64,000 bases of DNA, taken from Corynespora cassiicola (taxonomy: Eukaryota; Ascomycota; Dothideomycetes; Pleosporales; Corynesporascaceae). The stretch is from NCBI GenBank assembly GCA_022059125.1, contig JAEUWY010000023.1, positions 1,426,001-1,490,000 on the forward strand. Direction: 5' to 3'. Of the stretch, positions 1 through 9,378 are shown piece after piece. Made by a program: the position numbers and the translations under genes. A model generated the notes under the pieces. The model was given only the letters and a program-made list of their open reading frames with translations. It searched no databases and had not been told where the DNA came from. Every line of letters starts with the position of its first letter. Position 1 is the stretch's first letter.

Positions 1-526
1 AGCAATGTTAGCGTCGTGAAAAATAGACGGGCCGATAGCGGGGTTTAGTCTCACTTGGGCGCGTGCGTGTGAGGAACATGTTGGACGGGATCTGGCCGAG
101 GAGATAGCCGACGAAGAGGATGGAGACGCACGTCTGATACTGGGTGCTGCTCAGATTGAGGTCCTCTTCGAGATCATTGATGCGGGCGAGGGCAATGGCG
201 TTGCGGTCAAGGTAGTTGAGCCTGCACTTGGGCGTCAGTTTGACATTCTGGGTCGAATGGCACCATGTTCAGTCTTGTTCTTACCAGTACATGCTCCAGA
301 GCATAGGCTATGCGAGTTAGCAAGGCAAATCGTGCAAAGTATGGTTCACTCGACTAACCATGATCCATCGGTCCAACTTCTTGACGAGAGCAATCTCGCG
401 GGGGTCCGTCTTCTCGTGAGCGCCAGAATAATCCTGCTTATCGACAATGGGAATGGGCTTCTGAATGTCGTTGGTTTGCTGGCGCTCCAGCATCTGGACC
501 TCGTTGTCCTTGTGGTCGACACCCAT
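1..526 (-). CDS. MFS transporter of the Dal5/allantoate-type anion:cation symporter family, N-terminal part (partial)
   Basis: Membrane transporter, probably at the plasma membrane, of the major facilitator superfamily; the clade includes allantoate, nicotinate and other organic-anion permeases, so the substrate is not known. Coding exons are 526-359, 307-285 and 221-55, after which an intron (GTGAGA donor at 54) runs off the window. Exon 1 encodes 56 hydrophilic residues ending LDRWIM. The spliced product then reads PMLWSMYWLNYLDRNAIALA, the signature first membrane helix and loop of this family, and exon 3 continues through the second helix (LFVGYLLGQIPSNMF). Branch sites GCTAAC and CTGAC precede the two acceptors. 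The middle exon is only 23 nt. A minus-strand TATA-like box lies at about 690-697. Everything after roughly residue 119 is missing because of the window edge, not because the gene is broken. Confidence 0.88.
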
Positions 527-3225
527 GTTGCACGGTGGATATGCAGTAATGCAGTGCAAGTTCGAAGAGGGCTGCAAGGAGAGCAATGATCTGGGGCACA
601 AGTCACGAGTGCGGAGAAAGATGGGCTGACGGGATCCCCAAACTCTGGTGATCTGGGGAAAAGACAGTGGATGTCCCAGGCACCTGGGCCTTTATATCCA
701 CTTGGGAGCGCAATACATAGCGTGTTGCATCGCACCACGCCCAGAGATATTGCTGATCCGAAGAGGCAAGGGGTCGGCTACTGCGTGAGCGGCGCATACC
801 AAGACGCGGACCAAGAAGACTCAAGACGAGCCTGGCAAACACTTCTCCCGGCCGCCTTGGGCAGGTGAGGCATTTCCCCGTGGCCCAATAGTTCGTGTGA
901 TCGGGACTGAACGGGCACCACCCTGGGCCATGCCCGCCCATTCGCAGTATCAAGTCGGCAACCAAGACTTGAGCGGAGCTACAGAGAGCACATGTCGGAC
1001 ACCTGAGGCTGCAAGTAGCCCCACACCAAGTAGATGCTGACTAGAGGCGCTGCAGGCGCGGGCCATTGGTTTGTCATGGGATGGCTGTCTTGCTGACGGT
1101 TCTACACGTCTGATGGCAAGGGATGCGATACAACAGCAACAGCAGGAGCAACAGCAGGGTGGGTGCGATGAGCGAGGCAGACGCCGCAAGGGCGGCCACG
1201 ATGCCAAACAGGGGCGCCGGCTTGGGGTTGGCTTGCCATGTCGGCTTGCCACGTCGGCTGAAGCCGCGTCGGATGAAGGCATCGCATGACGGCGACGATA
1301 ACAGGAACGCCCGCCCGCGGAAGAAGCGCAGTGGCAATGCTTCGCGGTCTCGCAGCGAGGCTTGACCTGGGGGGAGCGGTGTAGGCGGGCTCGAGTTGGG
1401 GCGTCGAGGCGGTTGCTTAGCAAAGGATTCTGGAGCAACGAGAAAAGAGGAGAAGAAGGCATGGCAAGCCACAAATTCTTGGAAAAAGCGCGGCGCCAAC
1501 TGCTTTATCAACCTTTTGCGACGGGCAGGGCCAGGTGGTGAGGGCAGGATTCCCGAATTAGAGCAAGCCGGCCGTTGGACTTGGGGCGGGCCAAGGAGCC
1601 CAGATGGATCTGCATGCGGGGAAGTCTGGGGTGTGGCGCGGGACAGGAGAGTTCCAGGGCATGGTCGCGTTCTTGTGTGTGGGGTCCCTGTGGGTTTGGG
1701 CGAAGTTTTTGCGTGCCGCGTGTTACGGCGTGCCGCAAAACGAATCATTTGGAAACCTTTTCTCAGCCGGCCGCCCGTCGAGGTGCGTCCCAGGCGCGTC
1801 CCAGGTCCGCCCCCAAGGGCTTGGGTTGTCAGTGGTCGCATGGGCGCGGGGGTTGGCTCCGTCTGGCGGCCCCCGTATCGAGGCCAGGCGGCCGGAAGCT
1901 GCACCCATGGCTGGCCCACGGTTTCGCCGCACGTCCAATGGGCCGGCGGGCCAAGTCGGTCGCCATGTCGGCAGTCGAGTCGCTCAGGACAGGGTGACGG
2001 AGCAAGTCGGAAAGGCGCCGCGGGGGCGGGCGACGTGCTGCCAGGACGATAATTCTGTGGAGAGGAGGCCCGATGGCCTGGGATGGCACGAGGCCCACAC
2101 GAAATTGAACAGGAACCGGCGTGGACGGGCGTGGAGATGGGCGGAGAAGCGCGGAGAAGCTGCCCACGGGGTCGAGGTAGTTAGTGTGTGTGTGTGGAGT
2201 GTGGAGGGCGGAGGGTGGAGGGTAGGGTAGGGACCAAGTGTCGTGGGGAACTGATGAACCGGGCGCGTGGGCCAGCGAGGCCAAAACACTCGACCCTCTG
2301 GCCATGTCGCAGCACGCGTCGCAGCACAGGGAGACGAGGGCAAGAGGGCGCCGTCTGGAGTATATATCTGGCCCCGCCGCCCGGAAAAGACGTCTCTGCC
2401 AGCCGTGGCAGCCGGGCCAGCCGGCCCTCGTCGTCGCTGGACGCTGCCCGACCCGGCCGTTCTCCGATGCTTTGGCGGTTGGACGGGGCGAAGTGCGACG
2501 ACCGACGTCCCTCCTCCTTCTCCTCCTCCTCCTCCTCCACACCCTCCTCCACCCCCACCTCCATGGCTCCCTCTGCCTCTCCCATCCGCCCCATCTACCG
2601 CCCCATCTACCACCGTCCTCCATGACCTCCCTTCGCCGGATATCTAGCCAACTGGGCGGAAAAGGCGCATCTTGCCTGGCCCGGAGCTGGTGACGCCGTC
2701 TCCATCTGCCCCCCCTCCCCCCCACAAGCCTCGTGTACGAGCCACGCATCCGCTGCTATCCGGTCTTCGCCAGCCGCTACCAGTCTTTGCCAGCGCTGCC
2801 GTCGTCTTGTCCCACGTGTCCTGGCCATCGAGCGGTCCGTTCCTGCTCAAGACTGTCGCCCAGCCACTCCGCCCGCGCGAAGACGCCTTCGCACCCTTAT
2901 CAAGCTTCTCGGCAAGGTTCGACCAGTGCACTCGTCAATCGAGAGCCTCTCAGCCTCCAAAGCTTCCAAGGTTCCTCCAAGGTTTACGACTTCTCAGCCA
3001 CATGATCGGCCATTGACCGTACCTCCCCTCCCCGCCACGGAGCTCCCTCGGAGCCTCCCCTACGTCCAGGTGTATCCTAATGGGGCAGTCTTCTCGCCAG
3101 ATGGTTGCATTGGTTGCTCCCAGATAAATTGCGCACAAGCACCCCTCATTGAGCAGCTCGCTGCTCCGCGGGACGACCGTCGGGCTACACGACAGCCGCC
3201 GTGATCAACCCGGATCCCGATGGGC
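527..3225. other. Long GC-rich intergenic region with no supported gene
   Basis: Between the minus-strand MFS gene and the plus-strand Cys-rich gene. It holds the MFS promoter (about 527-960), a CAG/CAA-rich patch near 1130-1160, and a strong CTC/TCC pyrimidine tract at 2511-2555. A TATATAT stretch near 2359 could be a core promoter for a plus-strand transcript. Open frames here overlap on both strands, are Arg/Pro/Gly-rich and show no recognisable domain, as expected of chance frames in GC-rich DNA. A long 5' leader for the downstream gene is possible. Confidence 0.5.
2511..2555. repeat. CTC/TCC polypyrimidine tract
   Basis: Imperfect trinucleotide run of CTC/TCC followed by CCACC-type repeats on the plus strand. 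It lies 0.7 kb upstream of the next plus-strand gene and resembles pyrimidine-rich fungal promoter or 5' leader DNA. Confidence 0.7.
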
Positions 3226-3291
3226 ATTATCAATTGGCTTTGTTGCCCTCTCAAATCTTCTTCCTTCTTGTCATGTTTCGCCAAGTGCATC

Positions 3292-4089
3292 ATGTATTCT
3301 TACCATCGCTTTCAGTTTGCCTTGCTCTCCCTCCTCTCCCTCGCCCACGCAGCTGCCAAAACACACATATACATTGACCAACTCAGCGCCATTGTGCGTG
3401 CACAGTTCTCCGGCTGTGGGGATGATATACAGCTCACGCCTTCGCATGCTTTTGCCTTAATTCGAGCACCCGCTTCTCAAGCATCATCTCGACCGCTGTC
3501 GAGGACCGATGCTCAGCCAGTGCCACTGCACCTGCACCCACGGTGGAAATGGCATCACTGTCTCTCCGAGCGCAAAAAAGACAAGTTTTGGCGCCGGCAC
3601 AGACGCAGGTCGCCACGCAGCTGCAGCGCGCGCTGGAGGTTTGGGACAGCTACTGTGCCAAGAGTACGGAATCGGCGAGATGTATGCTCAATGTGCCGCT
3701 CCCTAGCAGTATCAGCGCTGACACACACCCGTATAGTTGGGTCGACCACTCCCTTGACTGTGACCGTGACACCGCCCCCTAGACTATCACCGTTGCCCCA
3801 TCTTCCAATCCCCAGTCTAGCTGCCACCATTGTAGCGGTAGCTGCAATTGCTGGTACTTTGGCATCCCTGTATATGCGGAGATGTTGGAAACACGCCGCA
3901 GCCGGAACCACCATTGCGGCCCGAGAACCTTTCGTTGGCCATCCTCGAGAGCTTGCAGCTGGCAAAAATTCGAGGTCAGAGATGCCAGAAGCCGAAAAAC
4001 ATGCCTACGAAATGGATCAATCGGTGAGAGCTGAACTAGATGGTGACGTGGTGCTCTCTGCGAAACGTGATCTTCACAGTAGTACCTAG
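3292..4089 (+). CDS. Cys-rich secreted/single-pass membrane protein, CFEM-like module, first junction unresolved
   Basis: Likely enters the secretory pathway; function unknown. A signal peptide starts at 3292 (MYSYHRF, hydrophobic LLSLLS core, AHA cleavage area), followed in the same frame by DQLSAI and GCGDDIQ. From about 3435 the conserved Cys-rich half (ACFCLNSS, then VEDRC, then WDSYCAKS) is in another frame; its C-x-C...C...C spacing and the preceding QLSA recall fungal CFEM-like extracellular domains. A clear 55-nt intron (3682-3736, GTATGC..ATAG, branch GCTGAC) returns to the first frame for a Thr/Pro-rich stalk, a membrane helix (SLAATIVAVAAIAGTLASLY), a basic stop-transfer MRR and a cytoplasmic tail ending at 4089. 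Passing from the first to the second frame needs either a 35-nt intron (about 3398-3432), shorter than any other here, or an indel. An in-frame upstream ATG at 3220 exists but would bury the signal peptide. Confidence 0.5.
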   Translation: MYSYHRFQFALLSLLSLAHAAAKTHIYIDQLSAIVRAQFSGCGDDIQLTPSHAFALIRAPASQASSRPLSRTDAQPVPLHLHPRWKWHHCLSERKKDKFWRRHRRRSPRSCSARWRFGTATVPRVRNRRDVCSMCRSLAVSALTHTRIVGSTTPLTVTVTPPPRLSPLPHLPIPSLAATIVAVAAIAGTLASLYMRRCWKHAAAGTTIAAREPFVGHPRELAAGKNSRSEMPEAEKHAYEMDQSVRAELDGDVVLSAKRDLHSST

Positions 4090-4177
4090 GAGCGGCACTC
4101 GCACCCCATACTTACCGTCAATCAGCAATCGTTTAGGGACACTGCAGAGCAAAGTGTAAGTGTAACATGGTATCTGA

Positions 4178-5544
4178 TTAGCGTCTATAGTCTTGCCCCT
4201 TGAAATAAACGTTTTCTATGTCTTCACCCAATGACGATCTTTTCCTTGAATGAACAAACTCTACTAGTGTTTGGTCACTTCCGCCTTCCGCTTCTTCCAA
4301 TTCTGGTGTTAATCGAGGCCCTCGAATCGGATTCTGGTACCAGCAGGGCATTCCTTGTCGCGACTCTGCTCTTTCTTGAAGACCTAGTCCCTTCCTACAT
4401 CTACTCTCCAACGTTTCGAGTTTGACTCGTACTCCAAGCCTTGTGAAGGCCATTGGGAGTGAAGGGGACGAGAAAGCAACAAACCCGATTGTGACCTCCA
4501 GCGTGTTCCATACGCGCAAGGCGGACATGGCGTATATCTTGTCGTAGGCGGAATCATACTGAACCGAGTAAAACACGAGCAGTGCGCTGCATACACACAC
4601 GCTGATTGGTCAGCATATTTGCTTTCCGGGATATTTGGGGGGGCTCTGAACCTACAAAAGCCCCAAGACGAATATCAAGGATATGCCAATCTTCTTCCTA
4701 GCCTCCAGCGACAAGCTCCATAAAGCGCCGAACGGCAATGCAATCAAGGCAATGTTCAGCACCAAGTTGGCTGAGCTAATCGTAAGATAAACAGTGGGAA
4801 ATTCAAGGCAGCTTCCTTGAATGCTTGCATCCCATGCTTTTTCGTGTGGGCGACAGCCAAACCACGTGAGAAAGCTACAGGCGAGACAAAACAATACGTT
4901 GATGCCAAGAAATAAATGGGCGACCCAGAAGAAAACATTGCGAACCGAGTTCGGAACGAATATTCGAACCCACGAAAGCAGAATGGCTGACTTCAATAGG
5001 AGAAGCAGGATGCTGTACACGGCACTCGCAGCGTCGCTATTCTATGCCTTGTCAGCAACAAGGCTCGTCGTAACGTGGGAAACGTCTGCGTACATATGCG
5101 AAGAATGGCAGTTCCTCCAACCGAATATCCCATCCGTGTACATATAGGCCTCCAGCCTCGATGGTACGATGGATAAAGTGCATGTAGATCCCAAAGACTG
5201 CCTGCAGCGCGGTTCAGCAACGCATTGCATGCTCGGCCACATGCAACATACGCAGGCTACGATTCCTAGATCTTCTCTGGTCAGTCCATGCAAAAATGCA
5301 CATGAACCACTGTAAACTCACAGTCTTCGACCTCCAATCTCTTCTTACACATGGCCATGGCAACTAGCCTGCTAGCCAAGGCCAGGGTCGCGATTGCCAT
5401 GCACGCTATGATCATTCCATATCCCAGCCCGTTACTATTCGCTGGACTGTCGAAATTCGAAACAACCCCATGAGGTGGCTTGACAGCAGCATCGTGGAAG
5501 GGGGAAGACTGCACCTGCGCAAACGCACTTGGATGATTAGACAT
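4178..5544 (-). CDS. Seven-TM integral membrane protein, fungal rhodopsin-domain (PTH11-like) family
   Basis: Likely a plasma-membrane protein of the large fungal family carrying the rhodopsin-like domain found in PTH11-related receptors; ligand and role are unknown. Exons 5544-5322, 5271-5252, 5201-5094, 5041-4656 and 4586-4178 give 381 residues with consistent phases. The N-terminus has the family pattern PPHGVVSNFDSPANSNG before helix 1. Exon 2 (20 nt) restores EDYLGIVAC, then AVFGIYMHF, HGWDIRLEELPF, a long helix LLLLLKSAILLSWVRIF, Cys-containing loops, and TLEVTIGFVAFSSPSLPMAF for helix 7. The tail is charged and cytoplasmic. The start at 5544 follows the family pattern; an in-frame ATG 25 codons upstream (5619) adds no hydrophobic signal. 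No intact EKxxxR-type G-protein motif is evident, so receptor function is inference. Confidence 0.82.
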
Positions 5545-7083
5545 TAGGACGAAGAAAGGAAAACAACGTGACGATTGTGTTCTACTACTGGCTGACGGGT
5601 CATTATAAAGGCTCTGCATAGTGACGCGGCGGAGAAAAAAAAAGACATTCGGGTTTCACGTCGTGAGGCAGTGGTTTGACGGACTTTGGGTGGAACAGTG
5701 ACAAGTGCTGGGGCTGGGTGGACAAGGGTGTGCACTTCTCGGTTCAGGCCGCACGGTCTCCAGTAAACATGTAAGACGGAGAAAGCCAAGCAACTGACGC
5801 TGATGAACCACGCCTAGTTGGTATTGGGTGCTCTACCTATACCATCATGATTGCATAAGAAACTTTTTGAGTAGAGTTCTGCTAGATGCTACAAATCAAC
5901 GTCACCCATCTGACAAACTAGCCATAGTTGACAGAAAAACTGCGTATGCCGCTCACTACCCAGATTGACTACCACTAGATGTCCCGAATCCAACACATTC
6001 CAGTACTGTTTAACGAAGCTTCTGCCTCAACAAAACTTGGCCAGCAATGTCCTGTCCCTTTTGTTTTGGTCTTCCTTCTTGGAAGAATTGCCAGGTACAG
6101 GCTCTGGTTTCCGAAATAGCGTCGCTCGGATACACCCTTGGTACGATTCTTCTTTCGTAGGACCCCGGTGGTGGTATTCGCCTTACTGGATCGTAATACT
6201 AAGTCGCTTTGCTGCAGGGAGAGCTTATCCAGTCGTTCCAAAAGGCGTCGATTGATTTTAAGGGAGTCATCTAGCTGTGCCACAAGATTTCGTTGACGCC
6301 CTTGGCTATTTTGAGGTTAAGTGCCTTTCTTTTTTAACCTTGTGTTTTAAGCAGTTAATTTTATAGTCCCGCTCTAAGGCGTATGTGTGCTAAGGCTACG
6401 ATCTATCCGAATATATAAGATAAGCGACTAGGCAGTAGATATGACAGAGAAGTGGTAGGCTGGGCTTGGGGCGCACATACTTAACGGATCTAAAGATAGG
6501 CGTCACTAATTCGAAAGAATATTAAGCTAGTACTTTAAATTCTGTAGTAATGGTGGGTCGTGGACGACTTAATAATGCTAGACTACCGCCTAAGTTCTTG
6601 TCGGTTATATTAGCTATGCTGTAATGCGTAGTAAGCACATAAATAGAATTGCTCAGGGAGATAAAATAGACAACAGTAATATGCTTACTTGAAGTAGCTT
6701 ACAGAAAGTTACAGAAAGAGTATAGACAGGTGAGGGCGCGGACAAACGCGTCTTTAAGTGAAAGATTTATTTGTTTAAGTATATAAGTGTGCACAAACAC
6801 TGTAGATTTTTGGTGAAAGCAATGCTACCTTCTGTGCATCTTCATAACTCACTGCACAAATAAAGGAGGAAAAGTGGCCATAATATCGTGGTAAGCAAAG
6901 ACTGCGACGAGATGAAAAAAGAAAAGAAGAAAACCAAAAGCGAAGATGATAGGGGATATAACACTCTGAATTCATTCACACTCAGTTGATTTACCGCAAC
7001 AGTATTTAGAAAGGCCAAGTCAGCATCCTCGCACGCTTCTGTTCCAAAACTCTGACAAATGCTTGAACTAGAGGGGTGGGAGG
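5545..7083. other. Intergenic; promoter followed by a TA-rich, probably mutated repeat relic
   Basis: The first 250 bp hold the promoter of the rhodopsin-domain gene (TATAA-like at about 5602). From about 5820 to 6980 composition drops to strongly AT-rich with many TA steps and stop codons in all frames. On the minus strand at 6283-5975 one frame encodes a basic, coiled-coil-like segment (DDSLKINRRLLERLDKL, later RKKNRTKG), the only coding-like remnant. This is the pattern left by repeat-induced point mutation on an old transposable element, but I could not assign an element family. Confidence 0.45.
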
Positions 7084-7933
7084 TTACAAAGCTAGTGCGG
7101 CAGCAAAAATACCAGCGGCTCCACCAACAAACATGATAGCACCGGTAGGCAAAGGCCCAGCGGGTGCTAGGCCGGTGCTCTCAGCGGCACTGCCGGAGGC
7201 AGACGCCGTCGGAGATGCCGAAGGCGCCTGAGAAGCTCCGCCGGTAGACGATGGTGCAGCTGAGGCACCGGTAGTGTGAGCAGACACGACGGCAGCCGTC
7301 TGATAGGCGCCCATTTGGCTGAGATCGCTGGGTTGGATCACCTCGTCTTTTGAAGTTCCATTGGACTCCTCGGAGAGGGTGCCTTCTTGGGAACCATTGC
7401 ACGTGACGTCGGCCGTCTTGAAATCGCCCTCCCATTTGCAGTTGCCGTTCCTAGTAAGGGCGCCCTCGTTGGAAGCCGTGAGGTGGAATTCGATGGAGTT
7501 GGGCGCGACAGTAAGCGTGTAGGGGAAGCAGGTCTCTCTGTCGTCAACCTCCTGGCGTCGCAGGCGAGCCTTTGCGGTCGGCGATGGGATGGGAACCATC
7601 TCCAGAGTGCCTGCCCGTCCCGATCCCGAGGCAGAAGATGCAGCCGATGCGGCGGTGGACGCAGCAGAGGCCACTGTGGTTTGTCTGGTCAGTTCGATTG
7701 CGCAGGCCCAAGGATTCCTGGAAAGCTTTACCTGAGCCCGAGGGGGCTGCTCCAGCACCCGTCTCGCAGGCATAGCCGAAAGTGGTGGTCGAATCGCTTT
7801 CGGCCAGGATGGTGAGGGTTTGGGGAGGAAGTGAAGCCAAGGGACCCAGCGGGTTCCACCACGGGTTCAGCAGGGTGACGCTGGACTGGGCCGCAGCGGT
7901 GGTGGCCAGCAAGATGATATTGGCCGAACGCAT
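7084..7933 (-). CDS. Small secreted, probably GPI-anchored Ser/Ala/Thr-rich protein
   Basis: Predicted cell-surface protein of unknown function. Exons 7933-7732 and 7673-7084 (intron 58 nt, GTAAAG..ACAG, branch ACTGAC) give 263 residues. Residues 1-16 are a signal peptide (MRSANIILLATTAAAQ). The mature part has four Cys in pairs (YACETG; ETCFPY; NGNCKWEG; VTCNGSQ), N-glycosylation sequons and a Ser/Ala-rich linker. The C-terminus is a Ser/Thr/Ala/Gly-rich stalk followed by a short hydrophobic tail (GAIMFVGGAAGIFAAALAL) with no charged residues after it, the layout of a GPI-attachment signal. Such proteins are common in ascomycetes and often specific to a few lineages. Retaining the intron would shift the frame, so the splice is required. 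Confidence 0.75.
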
Positions 7934-9378
7934 CGTGTCTGCTGTTCACTGTTCACTATTCACTGTTTAGGTGGCAAGAAGGTTGTTCAGGCGGGTAGAA
8001 GAAGTCAAGGAGGACGTGGTGCAAACGCTTTCTCTCTCTCTGTCTCTCGCTCTCGGGGCTGTAGGCATGCCAAATACTGCCAGAAAGTCCGCGCCGCATG
8101 TGCCGCCGGGTAATTCGGCCATGGCCGCCGGGCAGAGGGAGGCGTGTGTGAATGAGCACGGTGTGGTAGACAAATCATCACGGTGGGTTGGGTTTCGCAT
8201 TGGGGCACGGAGCGGAGGGAAATGAGGCGGGCGTAAGATGGAATCCTGGCGTGCCTGGCCGCCGGGCTTGGCTCCTGTGCCGCCCCCGAAACCGCCCCCG
8301 CCTAGCCCCAACCCGGCATCGCCTACATGCCCGTCCCCTGCACTCCTACACTCGAACACTCCGCCGCATGCCACGGCCCGGCCTGGAAGAAGCAAACAGT
8401 CTTCTTCGTGGCTTGTGTTCCCCGGCCGTCAGCTGGCCTCAACAGTCCAGCCATGATGCCTCGCTGTCGGATCCCAGAGCGCATCGTCGGCTCGGCCTGA
8501 TTCGTGGGCGCCGCACCCAGCCTCTCCTCCCGCACTCTTCTCTCAAGTTGGCCAATCGCCTCGACCGTGACTTCCGACATCTCGTGCGGCGACTATGCAA
8601 ACTCCAATGTACCTCTCCACTTCTACCAAACTGGCTGCAATCGCTTTCGGTCCATCCCCGGTGGCTCAGAGCCTCCTTCACAGAGACCATCGCTCGGGGT
8701 CACGGCAAAGGGCATGAATCCCCATCTCCACAGTCTCTGCACATCCGCCTGTTGCATTGCCAGCTACCGGAAGTCCGGTTTATCCACTTGGACTTGGGTG
8801 GGCCACACGTGATCGCGGACTTCCGATGTGCGTGACATCCAGTACTCCGTTGAATACCTAGATGAAAATTGCTGTGCAATGGCACACGTAGCTCGTGGCC
8901 GAGCATGTCTCTTCGGTTTACTGGTGGCTCATCTCTAAAAAAAAACAATGCATTGATTGCCGGTTGCAGCTAGCTGACCCTGTGCAAATCTACACTGTTC
9001 CTTCCGGGGCGGACTCGCCCATCTGCGGACTCTCTTAGGCTGCCCCAAAGTCATGTTCGCCCTGTATCTTTCCGAAGCTCTCGGCTGAGATCAGCATCAA
9101 GCCGCACAACCTCCAATCTCCTATCCTGCGGAGAGAGCTATGTTGACGGATAATCAAGTCACCAGGATCGAAGAGACATGCAGAGGTCCCATCACCCTAC
9201 AAAAGACTGTCTTCTCGCCTCTGTCATGTCAATTAAGCATACGATTTGGTATCAATCGGCAGGTTCCCTTGCTATCCATTCTTTTCTCCGTTCTTGTTCC
9301 TTTTATATATTCTGTACTAGGTCTAATTTTCCCATACATTCATTCCTCAATCCCCGAGCGTCAAATTGGCTTGCCACC
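7934..9378. other. Intergenic region, no supported gene
   Basis: Divergent promoter space between the GPI-protein gene (minus) and the PEPT-repeat secreted-protein gene (plus). It contains a CT-rich run at 8030-8056. A 215-codon open frame at 8188-8835 is Arg/Pro/Leu/His-rich, has no domain and is overlapped by other open frames, so I treat it as chance. A TATATATT-like element at about 9304-9312 sits 70 bp upstream of the downstream start codon. Confidence 0.5.

Noticed and set aside
1131..1160. CAG/CAA repeat as a poly-Gln coding tract
   Set aside because: No supported gene covers it; neighbouring frames lack any domain.
8188..8835. 215-codon open frame
   Set aside because: Arg/Pro/Leu/His-rich, no domain or signal, overlapped by comparable frames on both strands in GC-rich DNA.
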